Below are positions 1-6,540 of a DNA stretch of 33,550 nucleotides, piece after piece. The notes beneath the pieces are model-generated. The model saw nothing but the letters and a program-made list of their open reading frames with translations. It searched no databases and was not told the origin of the DNA. Source of the stretch: an uncultured Arenicella sp. (lineage in GTDB: Bacteria > Pseudomonadota > Gammaproteobacteria > Arenicellales > Arenicellaceae); assembly GCA_937922925.1 (NCBI GenBank), contig CALAKU010000063.1:1-33550 (forward strand), given 5' to 3'. The position numbers were made by a program, and so were the translations under genes. How positions within the stretch are numbered: the stretch's first letter is position 1; each line of letters starts with the position of its first letter.

Positions 1-826
1 TGATAGGCCCCAATTTTTGCAAGCGATCTTGGACAGCGAGCCTTGCCTCATCCATTCCAACCGTGGTGTTAGCTGAAATGCGGAACGCCCATTTGGTTAA
101 TACCAACCACGCGCACGGCAATAGCAATATCATCGCGGGTAATGCGAAGGCCATCCATTGAATGAAGTCAATATCGTAACCCTGCTCATTAAGGTAGCCA
201 ATGACAATTAGATTAGTCGGCGTGCCAATCGGCGTACCCAAGCCGCCAATGGAACAGGCATACGCAATAGCCAGTAACAAGGCATAGGTGAATTCAGAGG
301 TTTGTTGCTCGCTTTTGGCTTTACTCTTTTCAATGAGCACCGCAACCGACAAGGCGATTGGCATCATCATAATCGCCGTTGCGGTATTGGATATCCACAT
401 CGACAGGCCTGCGCCTGCTAGCATAAAACCGCCGATCATCGCGGCTGGACTGTTTTTCGCTCGGCTAACCACATGAAGTGCGATTCGTTCGTGCAAGCCC
501 CAGACTTCGATCGCTTTAGCAAAAATAAAGCCGCCCATTAACAAGACCACGATTGGATGCATATACGGAGCGGTTACTTCGCTGATGGTTCGAACACCAA
601 ACAAGGGCAGTACAATAATGGGCAACAAGGAAGTAACGGGGATTGGGATAGCCTCTGTGACCCACCAGATGGCCATTAAAGCAAGCAAGGCAAAAACTAA
701 CCACGCTGGAGACAGCCACGCCGATTCTCCTTGCAGATCGGCAGGAGAACCAATTAATAAAATGATAAGAGAAACTAACGGCCCGAGAACTAGGCCGATG
801 CTTGATAACGATCTGGTTTGGCTCAT
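1..826 (-). CDS. DASS/SLC13-family sodium:anion (dicarboxylate-type) symporter, C-terminus off the window
   Basis: Reading the minus strand from an ATG at 826 gives 275 residues open to the window edge, so about 60% of a usual DASS protein is present. Several hydrophobic segments are visible (about residues 10-26, 41-55, 62-76, 92-104). Two family signatures are present: SNTATAIMMMPIA, the first Ser-Asn-Thr sodium/substrate motif, and GGLGTPIGTPTNLI, the conserved Gly-Thr-Pro-x-Asn loop. Members of this inner-membrane family import succinate, malate, citrate, sulfate or similar anions together with Na+; the substrate cannot be read from this fragment. The gene lies 50 bp downstream of the CheX-like gene on the same strand and may be cotranscribed with it. 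Family assignment is firm, substrate is open. Confidence 0.9.
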   Translation of the reverse strand, partial: MSQTRSLSSIGLVLGPLVSLIILLIGSPADLQGESAWLSPAWLVFALLALMAIWWVTEAIPIPVTSLLPIIVLPLFGVRTISEVTAPYMHPIVVLLMGGFIFAKAIEVWGLHERIALHVVSRAKNSPAAMIGGFMLAGAGLSMWISNTATAIMMMPIALSVAVLIEKSKAKSEQQTSEFTYALLLAIAYACSIGGLGTPIGTPTNLIVIGYLNEQGYDIDFIQWMAFALPAMILLLPCAWLVLTKWAFRISANTTVGMDEARLAVQDRLQKLGPI

Positions 827-876
827 AGTAGGAACTTAGTGCCCTAATGAGCCGCTGTCAATTGGCGACTAGCGCT

Positions 877-1377
877 TCAATGAAGATGTTCCTCATGAAC
901 ATCGAGATTGATGATCAATTGCGCGGGATTATTCTTCCAGCGCACAGGCAACACGTAACACAATTCTTTCAAATCAACATCTTCGGATTTGATCGCGCCT
1001 TTGACCACGGTTGGTGCCGAGATATTGAAGGCACTGCCGAGCACTCTACGGGCATTGCCAGCTATGGTATTCGCGACTTCTCCAACGATGTCTTTGTGTT
1101 TTTCTTCGCTCAGGGATGTCACGCCGTAACCGATCAGAATCATTTTCAACAAGGTACTCGACGCTGAAAAAGAGACTTGCCCGCTATTGGTGCCCGAAAT
1201 CGAAATACGGCCGGTGTAATCCAAACCCAAGGCGTCCGACCGATCTAAGAGATACGGAGTGCCGATTTGGAACGATTTTTGTTGCATACCAGATCGAACA
1301 CTTTTTGTTACGTCTAAATGAGCGAAGTAGTTCGATAAACCATCTACAAAAACTTCAAGATATTTATGCGACATCAT
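877..1377 (-). CDS. cheX: CheX-family chemotaxis phosphatase-like protein
   Basis: This 166-residue soluble protein has the CheX/CheC/FliY-class active-site helix: GEVANTIAGNAR, with Glu100 and Asn103 forming the ExxN pair that CheX uses to dephosphorylate CheY-P. Length and the N-terminal start MSHKYLEVFVDG fit stand-alone CheX proteins (about 150-160 aa). Two adjacent ATGs (1377 and 1374) are possible starts. No other chemotaxis gene is in the window, so the response-regulator partner is unknown; orphan CheX proteins are common in Gammaproteobacteria and often act on non-CheY receivers. A perfect 17-bp palindrome lies 14-30 bp upstream and may bear on its expression. Confidence 0.85.
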   Translation of the reverse strand: MMSHKYLEVFVDGLSNYFAHLDVTKSVRSGMQQKSFQIGTPYLLDRSDALGLDYTGRISISGTNSGQVSFSASSTLLKMILIGYGVTSLSEEKHKDIVGEVANTIAGNARRVLGSAFNISAPTVVKGAIKSEDVDLKELCYVLPVRWKNNPAQLIINLDVHEEHLH

Positions 1378-1841
1378 AATAGGTAATTCTCAACACAATG
1401 TGTGTTGCCGTTGCAGACAACAATTTCGTATCTCGGTCGCCCAACCGAGACACTTAAATTTACGCGGCCAATAAACATCCCAAGTTAATGGCCACACCTT
1501 TAAAACGAAACGTCAAAACTAAATCAATATCTCACAGTAGCGCCAAGCAAACCTTCTCCCTGCCAACCCTCTACCAACATTAGTTAGGCAAGAGAACTGA
1601 CAGCAAGCGAGCAGTCACAAAAATGACCGATTGCGAGTATATTTCACGAGTAAAGTTTAGTTAAACAACGTCGTCCCCACGTGAGTTATATCCCTATTAC
1701 GCCTGACTGTCTAACAATCTTTTAAATTGATTGATAAATGTCTAGCAAAGAACGAAAAGAACCCGCTTTATTTGACATTTAGTACGGTATTTTTAGCAAC
1801 CACAAATTAGTAAGTGACCCAAAAGGAATCATTTCAGATCT
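1378..1841. other. 464-bp intergenic region, no gene seen
   Basis: The spacer between the Oxidored-like gene and cheX, which face the same way, is AT-rich and shows no convincing ORF or RNA gene. It holds two inverted repeats near the cheX end, listed separately. A second hairpin, TCTCGGT-6 nt-ACCGAGA, lies at 1431-1450 without a U-tract. The remaining 390 bp has no structure I can name. Confidence 0.5.
1391..1407. promoter_or_regulatory. Perfect palindrome upstream of cheX (candidate operator or 5' UTR hairpin)
   Basis: CAACACA-ATG-TGTGTTG is a perfect 7-bp inverted repeat with a 3-bp centre, ending 14 bp from the cheX start codon. The size and symmetry fit a dimeric repressor site. It also overlaps where an mRNA leader would lie, so it could instead fold as a hairpin near the ribosome site. 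No regulator can be assigned. Confidence 0.35.
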
Positions 1842-2237
1842 TCAGTGCGATGGTTTTTTTATGTTTGCCTCCCACTCAGCTAGTGCATCGAAATAACGAT
1901 CATAAACACAAGGCACACAGCCTTCGCCGCAACATTCATCTGGGTCTGGGGGTAATGGTTTTACAAGAGGTTTTCTAAGACTTTTTGTTGAGGGCTCTTT
2001 AATCCTCTTTGCTGAGGGCTCTTTATCACTCTTTGCTGAGGGCTCTTTATCACTCTTGGCTGAGGGCTCTGTATCGTCTTTCGCTGAGGGCTCTTTATCG
2101 TCTTTCGCTGACGGCTCTGTATCGTCTTTCGCTGAGGGCTCTTTATCGTCTTTCGCTGACGGCTCTGGCTTACCTGGCTGGCGGTTTTTCCTTGGCGGTG
2201 ATGAGCTTGGTGGTGATGAGTGCTTGTGCTTGGTCAT
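1842..2237 (-). CDS. Small Oxidored-like domain protein with eight EPSAK octapeptide repeats
   Basis: The C-terminal part of this 131-residue protein carries the Cys-rich motif DECCGEGCVPCVYDRYFDAL (residues 100-119), matching the 'oxidoreductase-like protein, N-terminal' domain (Oxidored-like, PF09791 type), a short CCGxGCxPCVxDxY module of unknown biochemical role. Before it, residues 25-88 are eight perfect-length octapeptides of the form EPSAK(D/S)D(K/T), degrading toward the C-terminal side (EPSAKRIK, EPSTKSLR). The first 24 residues are rich in Pro, Ser, Lys and Arg. There is no signal peptide. The charged, Pro-containing repeat is probably disordered. The gene starts 19 bp after the sspB stop on the same strand, so it is probably the last gene of an sspA-sspB transcript. 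The repeat expansion is unusual for this small family. Confidence 0.8.
   Translation of the reverse strand: MTKHKHSSPPSSSPPRKNRQPGKPEPSAKDDKEPSAKDDTEPSAKDDKEPSAKDDTEPSAKSDKEPSAKSDKEPSAKRIKEPSTKSLRKPLVKPLPPDPDECCGEGCVPCVYDRYFDALAEWEANIKKPSH
1974..2165 (-). repeat. 8 x 24-bp coding tandem repeat (48-bp higher-order period in part)
   Basis: Eight in-frame 24-bp units encode EPSAKDDK-type octapeptides. The four units nearest the N-terminus alternate K/T endings (GCTCTTTATC against GCTCTGTATC on the plus strand), giving two almost identical 48-bp blocks at about 2070-2165. The units toward 1974 are more diverged. This indicates stepwise duplication, first of a 24-bp and then of a 48-bp unit, with the older copies on the C-terminal side. 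Such arrays can change copy number by slippage without shifting frame. Confidence 0.95.
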
Positions 2238-2256
2238 CTAACTTGGCCAACACGCT

Positions 2257-2676
2257 TTACTTTATAATTTTCAAATGCGATTTATCGCGCTTTGGCTTGG
2301 TCTTTGTCTTGAGCTTGGTGGGCTCAGTTTTCTTCTTTTGCTTGTCTGGGTCTGGCTCGGGGTTATCATCGACGTCTTCAAAAAAGATGCCTTGTGAGTT
2401 CTCCCTAGCGAAGATGGCCAAAATCGAATCAATCGGCAAATAGATGTGTTCTTCAACCCCTGAGAATCGTGCCGAGAAATTAAGGCATTCGTTGTCCATA
2501 TTATGCAGTCGCACTGCGGAAGAGCTAATATTTAGCACTATCTGTCCATCAACGACGTGGGCGGTGGGCACTTCGACGCCGGGCGCGTCTGCGTTCACCA
2601 AAACTTGCGGCGTAAACCCGTTGTCCTCAGCCCATTCAAAAATGGCCCGCAACAAATAAGGTTTAGTCGGTGTCAT
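2257..2676 (-). CDS. sspB: ClpXP specificity-enhancing factor SspB
   Basis: This 139-residue protein matches SspB, the adaptor that delivers ssrA-tagged and other substrates to the ClpXP protease. Visible hallmarks are the N-terminal TPTKPYLLRAIFEWAEDNG, the core VLNISSSAVRLHNMDNE, and the sheet segment GVEEHIYLPIDSILAIFAREN. After about residue 98 the chain becomes an acidic then Lys/Thr-rich flexible linker. It ends in SHLKIIK, equivalent to the C-terminal ClpX-tethering peptide (LRVVK type) of the family. It is 56 bp downstream of sspA, the standard gammaproteobacterial order, and precedes the Oxidored-like gene by 19 bp. Confidence 0.96.
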   Translation of the reverse strand: MTPTKPYLLRAIFEWAEDNGFTPQVLVNADAPGVEVPTAHVVDGQIVLNISSSAVRLHNMDNECLNFSARFSGVEEHIYLPIDSILAIFARENSQGIFFEDVDDNPEPDPDKQKKKTEPTKLKTKTKPKRDKSHLKIIK

Positions 2677-2732
2677 CTTTAAGGCTCTGGATGCTAACTT
2701 TACGGTGCGGTCGTCAACGGCGTCTGGCGCGT

Positions 2733-3356
2733 TTAGAAGCCGCGAAGATCACGCTCGATGTCACTCAAGCTATCTTGAAAAGCTTGGCGCTCAAACAATC
2801 TCTCGCCATATTCTTCAACAGCCAGTGCTTGTTTCGGCAAGACAATGTTCAGCACAGGTAAACGCCACAATAGCGGAGCCAAGATTACATCGACCAATGA
2901 GTACTCTTCGCCCATTGCGTAATCTTGCTCTTCAAACAATGGTGAGATTGCAATAAGGCCATCGCGAATCACTTTGTGTGCTTCTTTGTCTTTTTTATCG
3001 GCTTGCAGGGCTTTGATTGAGTCGAACCAATCGCGATTCAAACGCATAATCATCAAACGTTGTTTTGCACGAGACACAGGGTCTACTGGCATCAACGGTG
3101 GATGCGGTAAACGCTCGTCGAGGTACTCATTGATAATGAATGGGTCGTACAAGACCAAATCACGATCCACCAGTGTTGGTGTCTCATAATACGGATTAAA
3201 CTCTGCCAACTCTTGGCAAGTGTCCGTTGGATCAGTAAACACCAATTCGCATTCAATGTCTTTTTCTTGCAAGACAATGCGACAGGCATGGCTCAATACG
3301 CAATCCGTCCCTGAATACAGCGTCATTATTGAGCGTCTAGTTGCCAGTGTAGTCAT
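2733..3356 (-). CDS. sspA: Stringent starvation protein A (GST-fold RNA polymerase-associated regulator)
   Basis: This 207-residue protein has the SspA arrangement: an N-terminal thioredoxin-like domain (SIMTLYSGTDCVLSHACRIV, then the YYETPTLVDRDLVLYD turn) and an all-helical C-terminal GST domain beginning near YLDERLPHPPLMPVDPVSRA, which is nearly invariant in SspA. SspA binds RNA polymerase and helps transcription and stress survival in stationary phase; family members lack GST catalytic activity. The start is supported by TAAGGA seven bases upstream of the ATG (plus-strand 3364-3369). It sits below the bc1 operon but is separated from it by a strong terminator, so it probably has its own promoter inside the 93-bp gap or within petC. 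Confidence 0.96.
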   Translation of the reverse strand: MTTLATRRSIMTLYSGTDCVLSHACRIVLQEKDIECELVFTDPTDTCQELAEFNPYYETPTLVDRDLVLYDPFIINEYLDERLPHPPLMPVDPVSRAKQRLMIMRLNRDWFDSIKALQADKKDKEAHKVIRDGLIAISPLFEEQDYAMGEEYSLVDVILAPLLWRLPVLNIVLPKQALAVEEYGERLFERQAFQDSLSDIERDLRGF

Positions 3357-3397
3357 AATGGTTTCCTTAATTTTTTAATTCGACAAGATAAGAAACG

Positions 3398-3430
3398 AAA
3401 AACGCGGCGCACACAATTGTGCAGCCGCGT
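3398..3430 (-). terminator. Rho-independent terminator after petC
   Basis: On the minus strand the sequence folds as ACGCGGC (3430-3424) paired with GCCGCGT (3408-3402), with a further CACAA/TTGTG inner stem. A run of five T residues follows directly. It begins about 20 bp after the petC stop and would end petABC transcripts before sspA. Confidence 0.85.
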
Positions 3431-3449
3431 CGAGTTTAGATTCAGCAGC

Positions 3450-4241
3450 TTAATGCACGTCGCGCCAGTACTCTTTTTTGAGCAGATAGCACAGCATGGT
3501 TAGTAAGATGAGGAACAATAATGTGTAAACACCGATGGTTTTACGCTGTAATTGCGCTGGCTCAGCCAAATACGCCAAGAAAGACGTAAGATCAGTCATA
3601 GCTTGATCAAACTCAACTGGCGACATTTTACCTGGATGCACTAATTCAAAAATGGCATCGCCAACGAGCTTTTGATTCTCAGCTAGCTCCGGCCCCGCTG
3701 CATGCGCGTCAATCGCGCCGGCTTCGACCTTATCAATTTTGCCGACCAAACGTTGAACCCCTTGCAACTCAAACATCGCATGTGGCATCGCAACGTTTTC
3801 GAACAAAGAATTGTTCCAACCGCTAGGGCTGCTTTCGTCTTGGTAAAAGGCACGAAGATAGGTGTAAACCCAATTAGGTTTGCGTACCCGAGACACCAAA
3901 GTAAGATCCGGCGGCGCAACCCCAAACCACTCTTTGGCGTCTTCAGCCGGCATCGTGGTTTTCATTAAGTCGCCTTCTTTTTCGGTGGTGAACATCAAAT
4001 TTTCTTTGAGCTGCCACAAAGGGATATCGAGATCTTCTGCGACTCGTGCGTAACGTGAATACTCAGCGCTGTGACACGACAAGCAATAATTCACAAACAA
4101 CTTTGCGCCGCGCTGCAAAGACGCCTTATCGGACATGTTCATGTGCACCGTATCAAGCGCGTCATTTGAGCCGCCCGCCGCAAATACAGATGTGCTGACG
4201 GTCATCACAAAACCAAATACAACAAGAATAAATCGTTTCAT
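3450..4241 (-). CDS. petC: Cytochrome c1 subunit of the cytochrome bc1 complex
   Basis: The protein carries electrons from the Rieske centre to a soluble or membrane cytochrome c. It has a Sec signal peptide (MKRFILVVFGFVMTVS...VFA), one haem c site CLSCH (Cys53, Cys56, His57), the conserved cytochrome c1 segment APPDLTLVSR, and a methionine-ligand region FENVAMPHAM. One C-terminal transmembrane anchor (TIGVYTLLFLILLTMLCYLL) is followed by the positively charged tail KKEYWRDVH. An ATG six bases further upstream (4247) is also in frame, but the GGGAG ribosome site touches it. The ATG at 4241 lies seven bases from GGGAG and is the better start, giving 263 aa. It is the last gene of petABC. Confidence 0.96.
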   Translation of the reverse strand: MKRFILVVFGFVMTVSTSVFAAGGSNDALDTVHMNMSDKASLQRGAKLFVNYCLSCHSAEYSRYARVAEDLDIPLWQLKENLMFTTEKEGDLMKTTMPAEDAKEWFGVAPPDLTLVSRVRKPNWVYTYLRAFYQDESSPSGWNNSLFENVAMPHAMFELQGVQRLVGKIDKVEAGAIDAHAAGPELAENQKLVGDAIFELVHPGKMSPVEFDQAMTDLTSFLAYLAEPAQLQRKTIGVYTLLFLILLTMLCYLLKKEYWRDVH

Positions 4242-4253
4242 AACCATTCTCCC

Positions 4254-5648
4254 TTAGTGCTCAGCCGAGGTTAAACGCTCGGGCAACGGTTTGGTCTTAC
4301 CGATTGATGTAAACCAGGGCATCAAGAAAAAGAATAAAAAGTAAATAACCGTGCACACTTGTGCGAGCAATGTTTTAACCGGCGTTGGTGAATTCATGCC
4401 CAAATACCCGAGTATGAAAAACGCCACGACGAAAATAGCAAGCGCAATCTTAAACGGTAAGCTTCGATAGCGAATTGATTTGACCGGCGAACGATCAAGC
4501 CATGGCAACAAGAAGAAGCAGACGATTGCCAAGCCCATTAAGATAACGCCCCAGGCTTTACCGGTGGTGTTATCAAACACCCAATACGCGACAAGGCCGG
4601 TGACGACGAACGCGACGCGCCACGGAGCCTTCACTTTAACGAATATGGCGGCTAAAACACCTACAGCAATACTGGCAACACCAAGAAAGGCAAGCAGTGT
4701 GTCGGTACTGGCACGCAAAATCGAGTAAAACGGCGTGAAATACCACAGCGGCACAATGTCTGGCGGCGTTTGCAGTGAATTCGCTGGCGCGAAATTATCT
4801 TTTTCTAAAAAGATGCCGCCCAGATCAGGCGCGAAAAAGATCACACCAAAATAAATCATCAAAAAGACGCCAACCCCAATCAAATCCTTAACCGTGTAGT
4901 ACGGATGGAATGGAATGCCGTCGAGCGGTTTACCGTGCTCATCAACATTGTCGTAAATGTCGATGCCATCGGGATTGTTTGAGCCCACTTGATGCAAGGC
5001 GACCAAGTGCAAGAACACAAGCGCCACCAAGATAAGCGGCAACAAGATTACGTGGAAGGCGAAGAAACGGTTGAGCGTGGCATCGGACACCACAAAGTCA
5101 CCACGTATCCACTCGGTTAACATTGGCCCGAAATAAGGGATAACGTCAAACAACGAGATAATGACCTGCGCGCCCCAGTAGGACATATTGCCCCAAGGCA
5201 ATAAGTAGCCCATAAAGGCTTCCGCCATTAAGGCGACAAAGATAACGCAGCCAATCAGCCAAACAAGTTCGCGAGGTTCTCGATGTGAGCCGTAAATAAT
5301 GCCGCGAAACATGTGCATGTAAATGATGACAAAGAAGGCCGAAGCACCAGTAGAGTGCATATAGCGCACCAGCCATCCAAACGGCACGTCTCGCATGATG
5401 TATTCAACCGAGGCAAAGGCCAGCGCCGCATCGGGCTTGTAGTGCATGGTCAAAAAGATGCCGGTAACTAATTGAATCACTAACACTAAAATCGCAAGTG
5501 AGCCAAAGTAGTACCAAAAGTTAAAGTTCTTTGGTGCTATGTACTCAGCTAAATGTTCGTTCCAAACTTTGGTGACCGGCATACGACGGTCAACCCATTC
5601 CATAAAACCATTGGCGCTTTTATGGTCGTCGTGGCGATGAATTGCCAT
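4254..5648 (-). CDS. petB: Cytochrome b subunit of the cytochrome bc1 complex
   Basis: This 464-residue integral membrane protein holds the quinol oxidation and reduction sites. The four haem-axial histidines are at 98 and 112 (13 residues between) and 199 and 214 (14 residues between), the spacing of bc1-type rather than b6f-type cytochrome b. The full-length fusion of N-terminal (b6-like) and C-terminal (subunit IV-like) halves is also bc1-type. The Qo-site tetrapeptide is PLWY (residues 300-303) within VPLWYFTPFYSILRA, in place of canonical PEWY. There is a C-terminal pair of extra hydrophobic helices. Its start codon overlaps the petA stop by one base (TAATG), indicating translational coupling. 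Confidence 0.97.
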   Translation of the reverse strand: MAIHRHDDHKSANGFMEWVDRRMPVTKVWNEHLAEYIAPKNFNFWYYFGSLAILVLVIQLVTGIFLTMHYKPDAALAFASVEYIMRDVPFGWLVRYMHSTGASAFFVIIYMHMFRGIIYGSHREPRELVWLIGCVIFVALMAEAFMGYLLPWGNMSYWGAQVIISLFDVIPYFGPMLTEWIRGDFVVSDATLNRFFAFHVILLPLILVALVFLHLVALHQVGSNNPDGIDIYDNVDEHGKPLDGIPFHPYYTVKDLIGVGVFLMIYFGVIFFAPDLGGIFLEKDNFAPANSLQTPPDIVPLWYFTPFYSILRASTDTLLAFLGVASIAVGVLAAIFVKVKAPWRVAFVVTGLVAYWVFDNTTGKAWGVILMGLAIVCFFLLPWLDRSPVKSIRYRSLPFKIALAIFVVAFFILGYLGMNSPTPVKTLLAQVCTVIYFLFFFLMPWFTSIGKTKPLPERLTSAEH

Positions 5649-6280
5649 TATGCAGTCCTCCCGTCGTCTTCACCGATGACAATGATATTGCCTTCGAATT
5701 TGAATGGTGGCACCGGCATGTTTGTTGTTGCAGGTACGTCTTTATAGACACGGCCGGCCAAATCGAATTTTGAGCCATGACATGGGCAGAAAAAACCACC
5801 TTGAGAATCGTCGCCCATTTGCGGGTCGGGGCCGATTGCTAGCTTTTCAACTGGTGAGCAGCCCAAGTGCGTACAAACACTCTCCATTACCAAGAACTCA
5901 GGGCGCGATGCGTCAGCTCGCTCTGGGTTTTGAGCATAACCTGGCTGCAAACTCTGTTCGGAATCAGGGTCTGCAAGGCTCGCCGAAATTTTCCCCAATC
6001 CGGCCATCATTTCTGGCGTGCGGTTTAAAAGCACCACGGGTTTGCCGCGCCACTCGACTTTGACCATTTGCCCGGCCCGGACTTTGGAAAAATCATACTG
6101 AACCGGTGCGCCTGCGTTTTTTGCACGCTCACTCGGGCTCATACTTAAGACAAACGGGGTGACGCCGACCGCCACGCCAACGGCGCCTACGCCTGCGGTT
6201 ACCCCTGTTAAAAATCGGCGACGTTTTTGATTTTCGACTTCGTCGACTTCATGACCGTCGGCCATATTCATCTCAGCCAT
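5648..6280 (-). CDS. petA: Ubiquinol-cytochrome c reductase Rieske iron-sulfur subunit
   Basis: This 210-residue protein accepts electrons from quinol and passes them to cytochrome c1. The N-terminal KRRRFLTG followed by a hydrophobic helix (about residues 24-46) is a twin-arginine-type anchor. The [2Fe-2S] cluster boxes are CTHLGC (Cys136, His138, Cys141) and CPCH (Cys165, Cys167, His168), with Cys141/Cys167 as the expected disulfide. It is first in petABC. The start is supported by GGGAG eight bases upstream of the ATG, and the petB ATG overlaps its stop. Confidence 0.97.
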   Translation of the reverse strand: MAEMNMADGHEVDEVENQKRRRFLTGVTAGVGAVGVAVGVTPFVLSMSPSERAKNAGAPVQYDFSKVRAGQMVKVEWRGKPVVLLNRTPEMMAGLGKISASLADPDSEQSLQPGYAQNPERADASRPEFLVMESVCTHLGCSPVEKLAIGPDPQMGDDSQGGFFCPCHGSKFDLAGRVYKDVPATTNMPVPPFKFEGNIIVIGEDDGRTA

Positions 6281-6540
6281 TGTGGTGCTCCCATTGATCT
6301 CGGCTCAAACCGGACGTTGTTACGTAAAGATCGTTGCATGTAAGAATTGTTATACGAGAAGAGCTTTGAGTGCCTTTACAAGCACTGTACTCAAACTCTT
6401 TTCTTGTGGCTCGCGATTGTACCAGATGTGTCAAGTCTTTTGCGGTGCCTGCCCGGCAAAAAAACACACAAATTTGTGGACTTCTGTGAAGACGCGAGCA
6501 ACCCCAAGAGCAACAAACCAAGGCGTTTTGATTTTGGTCT
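6281..6540 (-). promoter_or_regulatory. rep-petABC intergenic region with a candidate extended -10 promoter
   Basis: On the minus strand TGGTACAAT (plus 6424-6416) is a good extended -10 element (TGnTACAAT), about 140 bp upstream of petA, so a long leader would be expected. A 12-bp palindrome CACAAATTTGTG followed by a 7-T run lies upstream at 6478-6458 and may be a weak rep terminator. No small gene is convincing here. Confidence 0.45.
6458..6478 (-). terminator. Possible weak terminator downstream of rep
   Basis: On the minus strand, the self-complementary CACAAATTTGTG is followed after two bases by seven T residues, about 65 bases after the rep stop. The stem is AT-rich with no real loop, so it would be weak as an intrinsic terminator. 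Confidence 0.3.

Noticed and set aside
1974..2165. Possible CRISPR array from evenly spaced repeats
   Set aside because: Units are contiguous with no unique spacers, and they are in frame in a coding gene.
2009..2443. A 144-codon plus-strand frame encoding LRALYHS/LRALYRL repeats, and a second frame at 2056-2241
   Set aside because: Both are antisense readings of the EPSAK repeat; a 24-bp period keeps all frames open. The minus-strand frame has the recognised Cys-rich domain.
6429..6434. Minus-strand TTGACA as a -35 of petABC
   Set aside because: It is only 7 bp from the TACAAT hexamer; no good -10 lies 16-18 bp downstream. The extended -10 alone is a better candidate.
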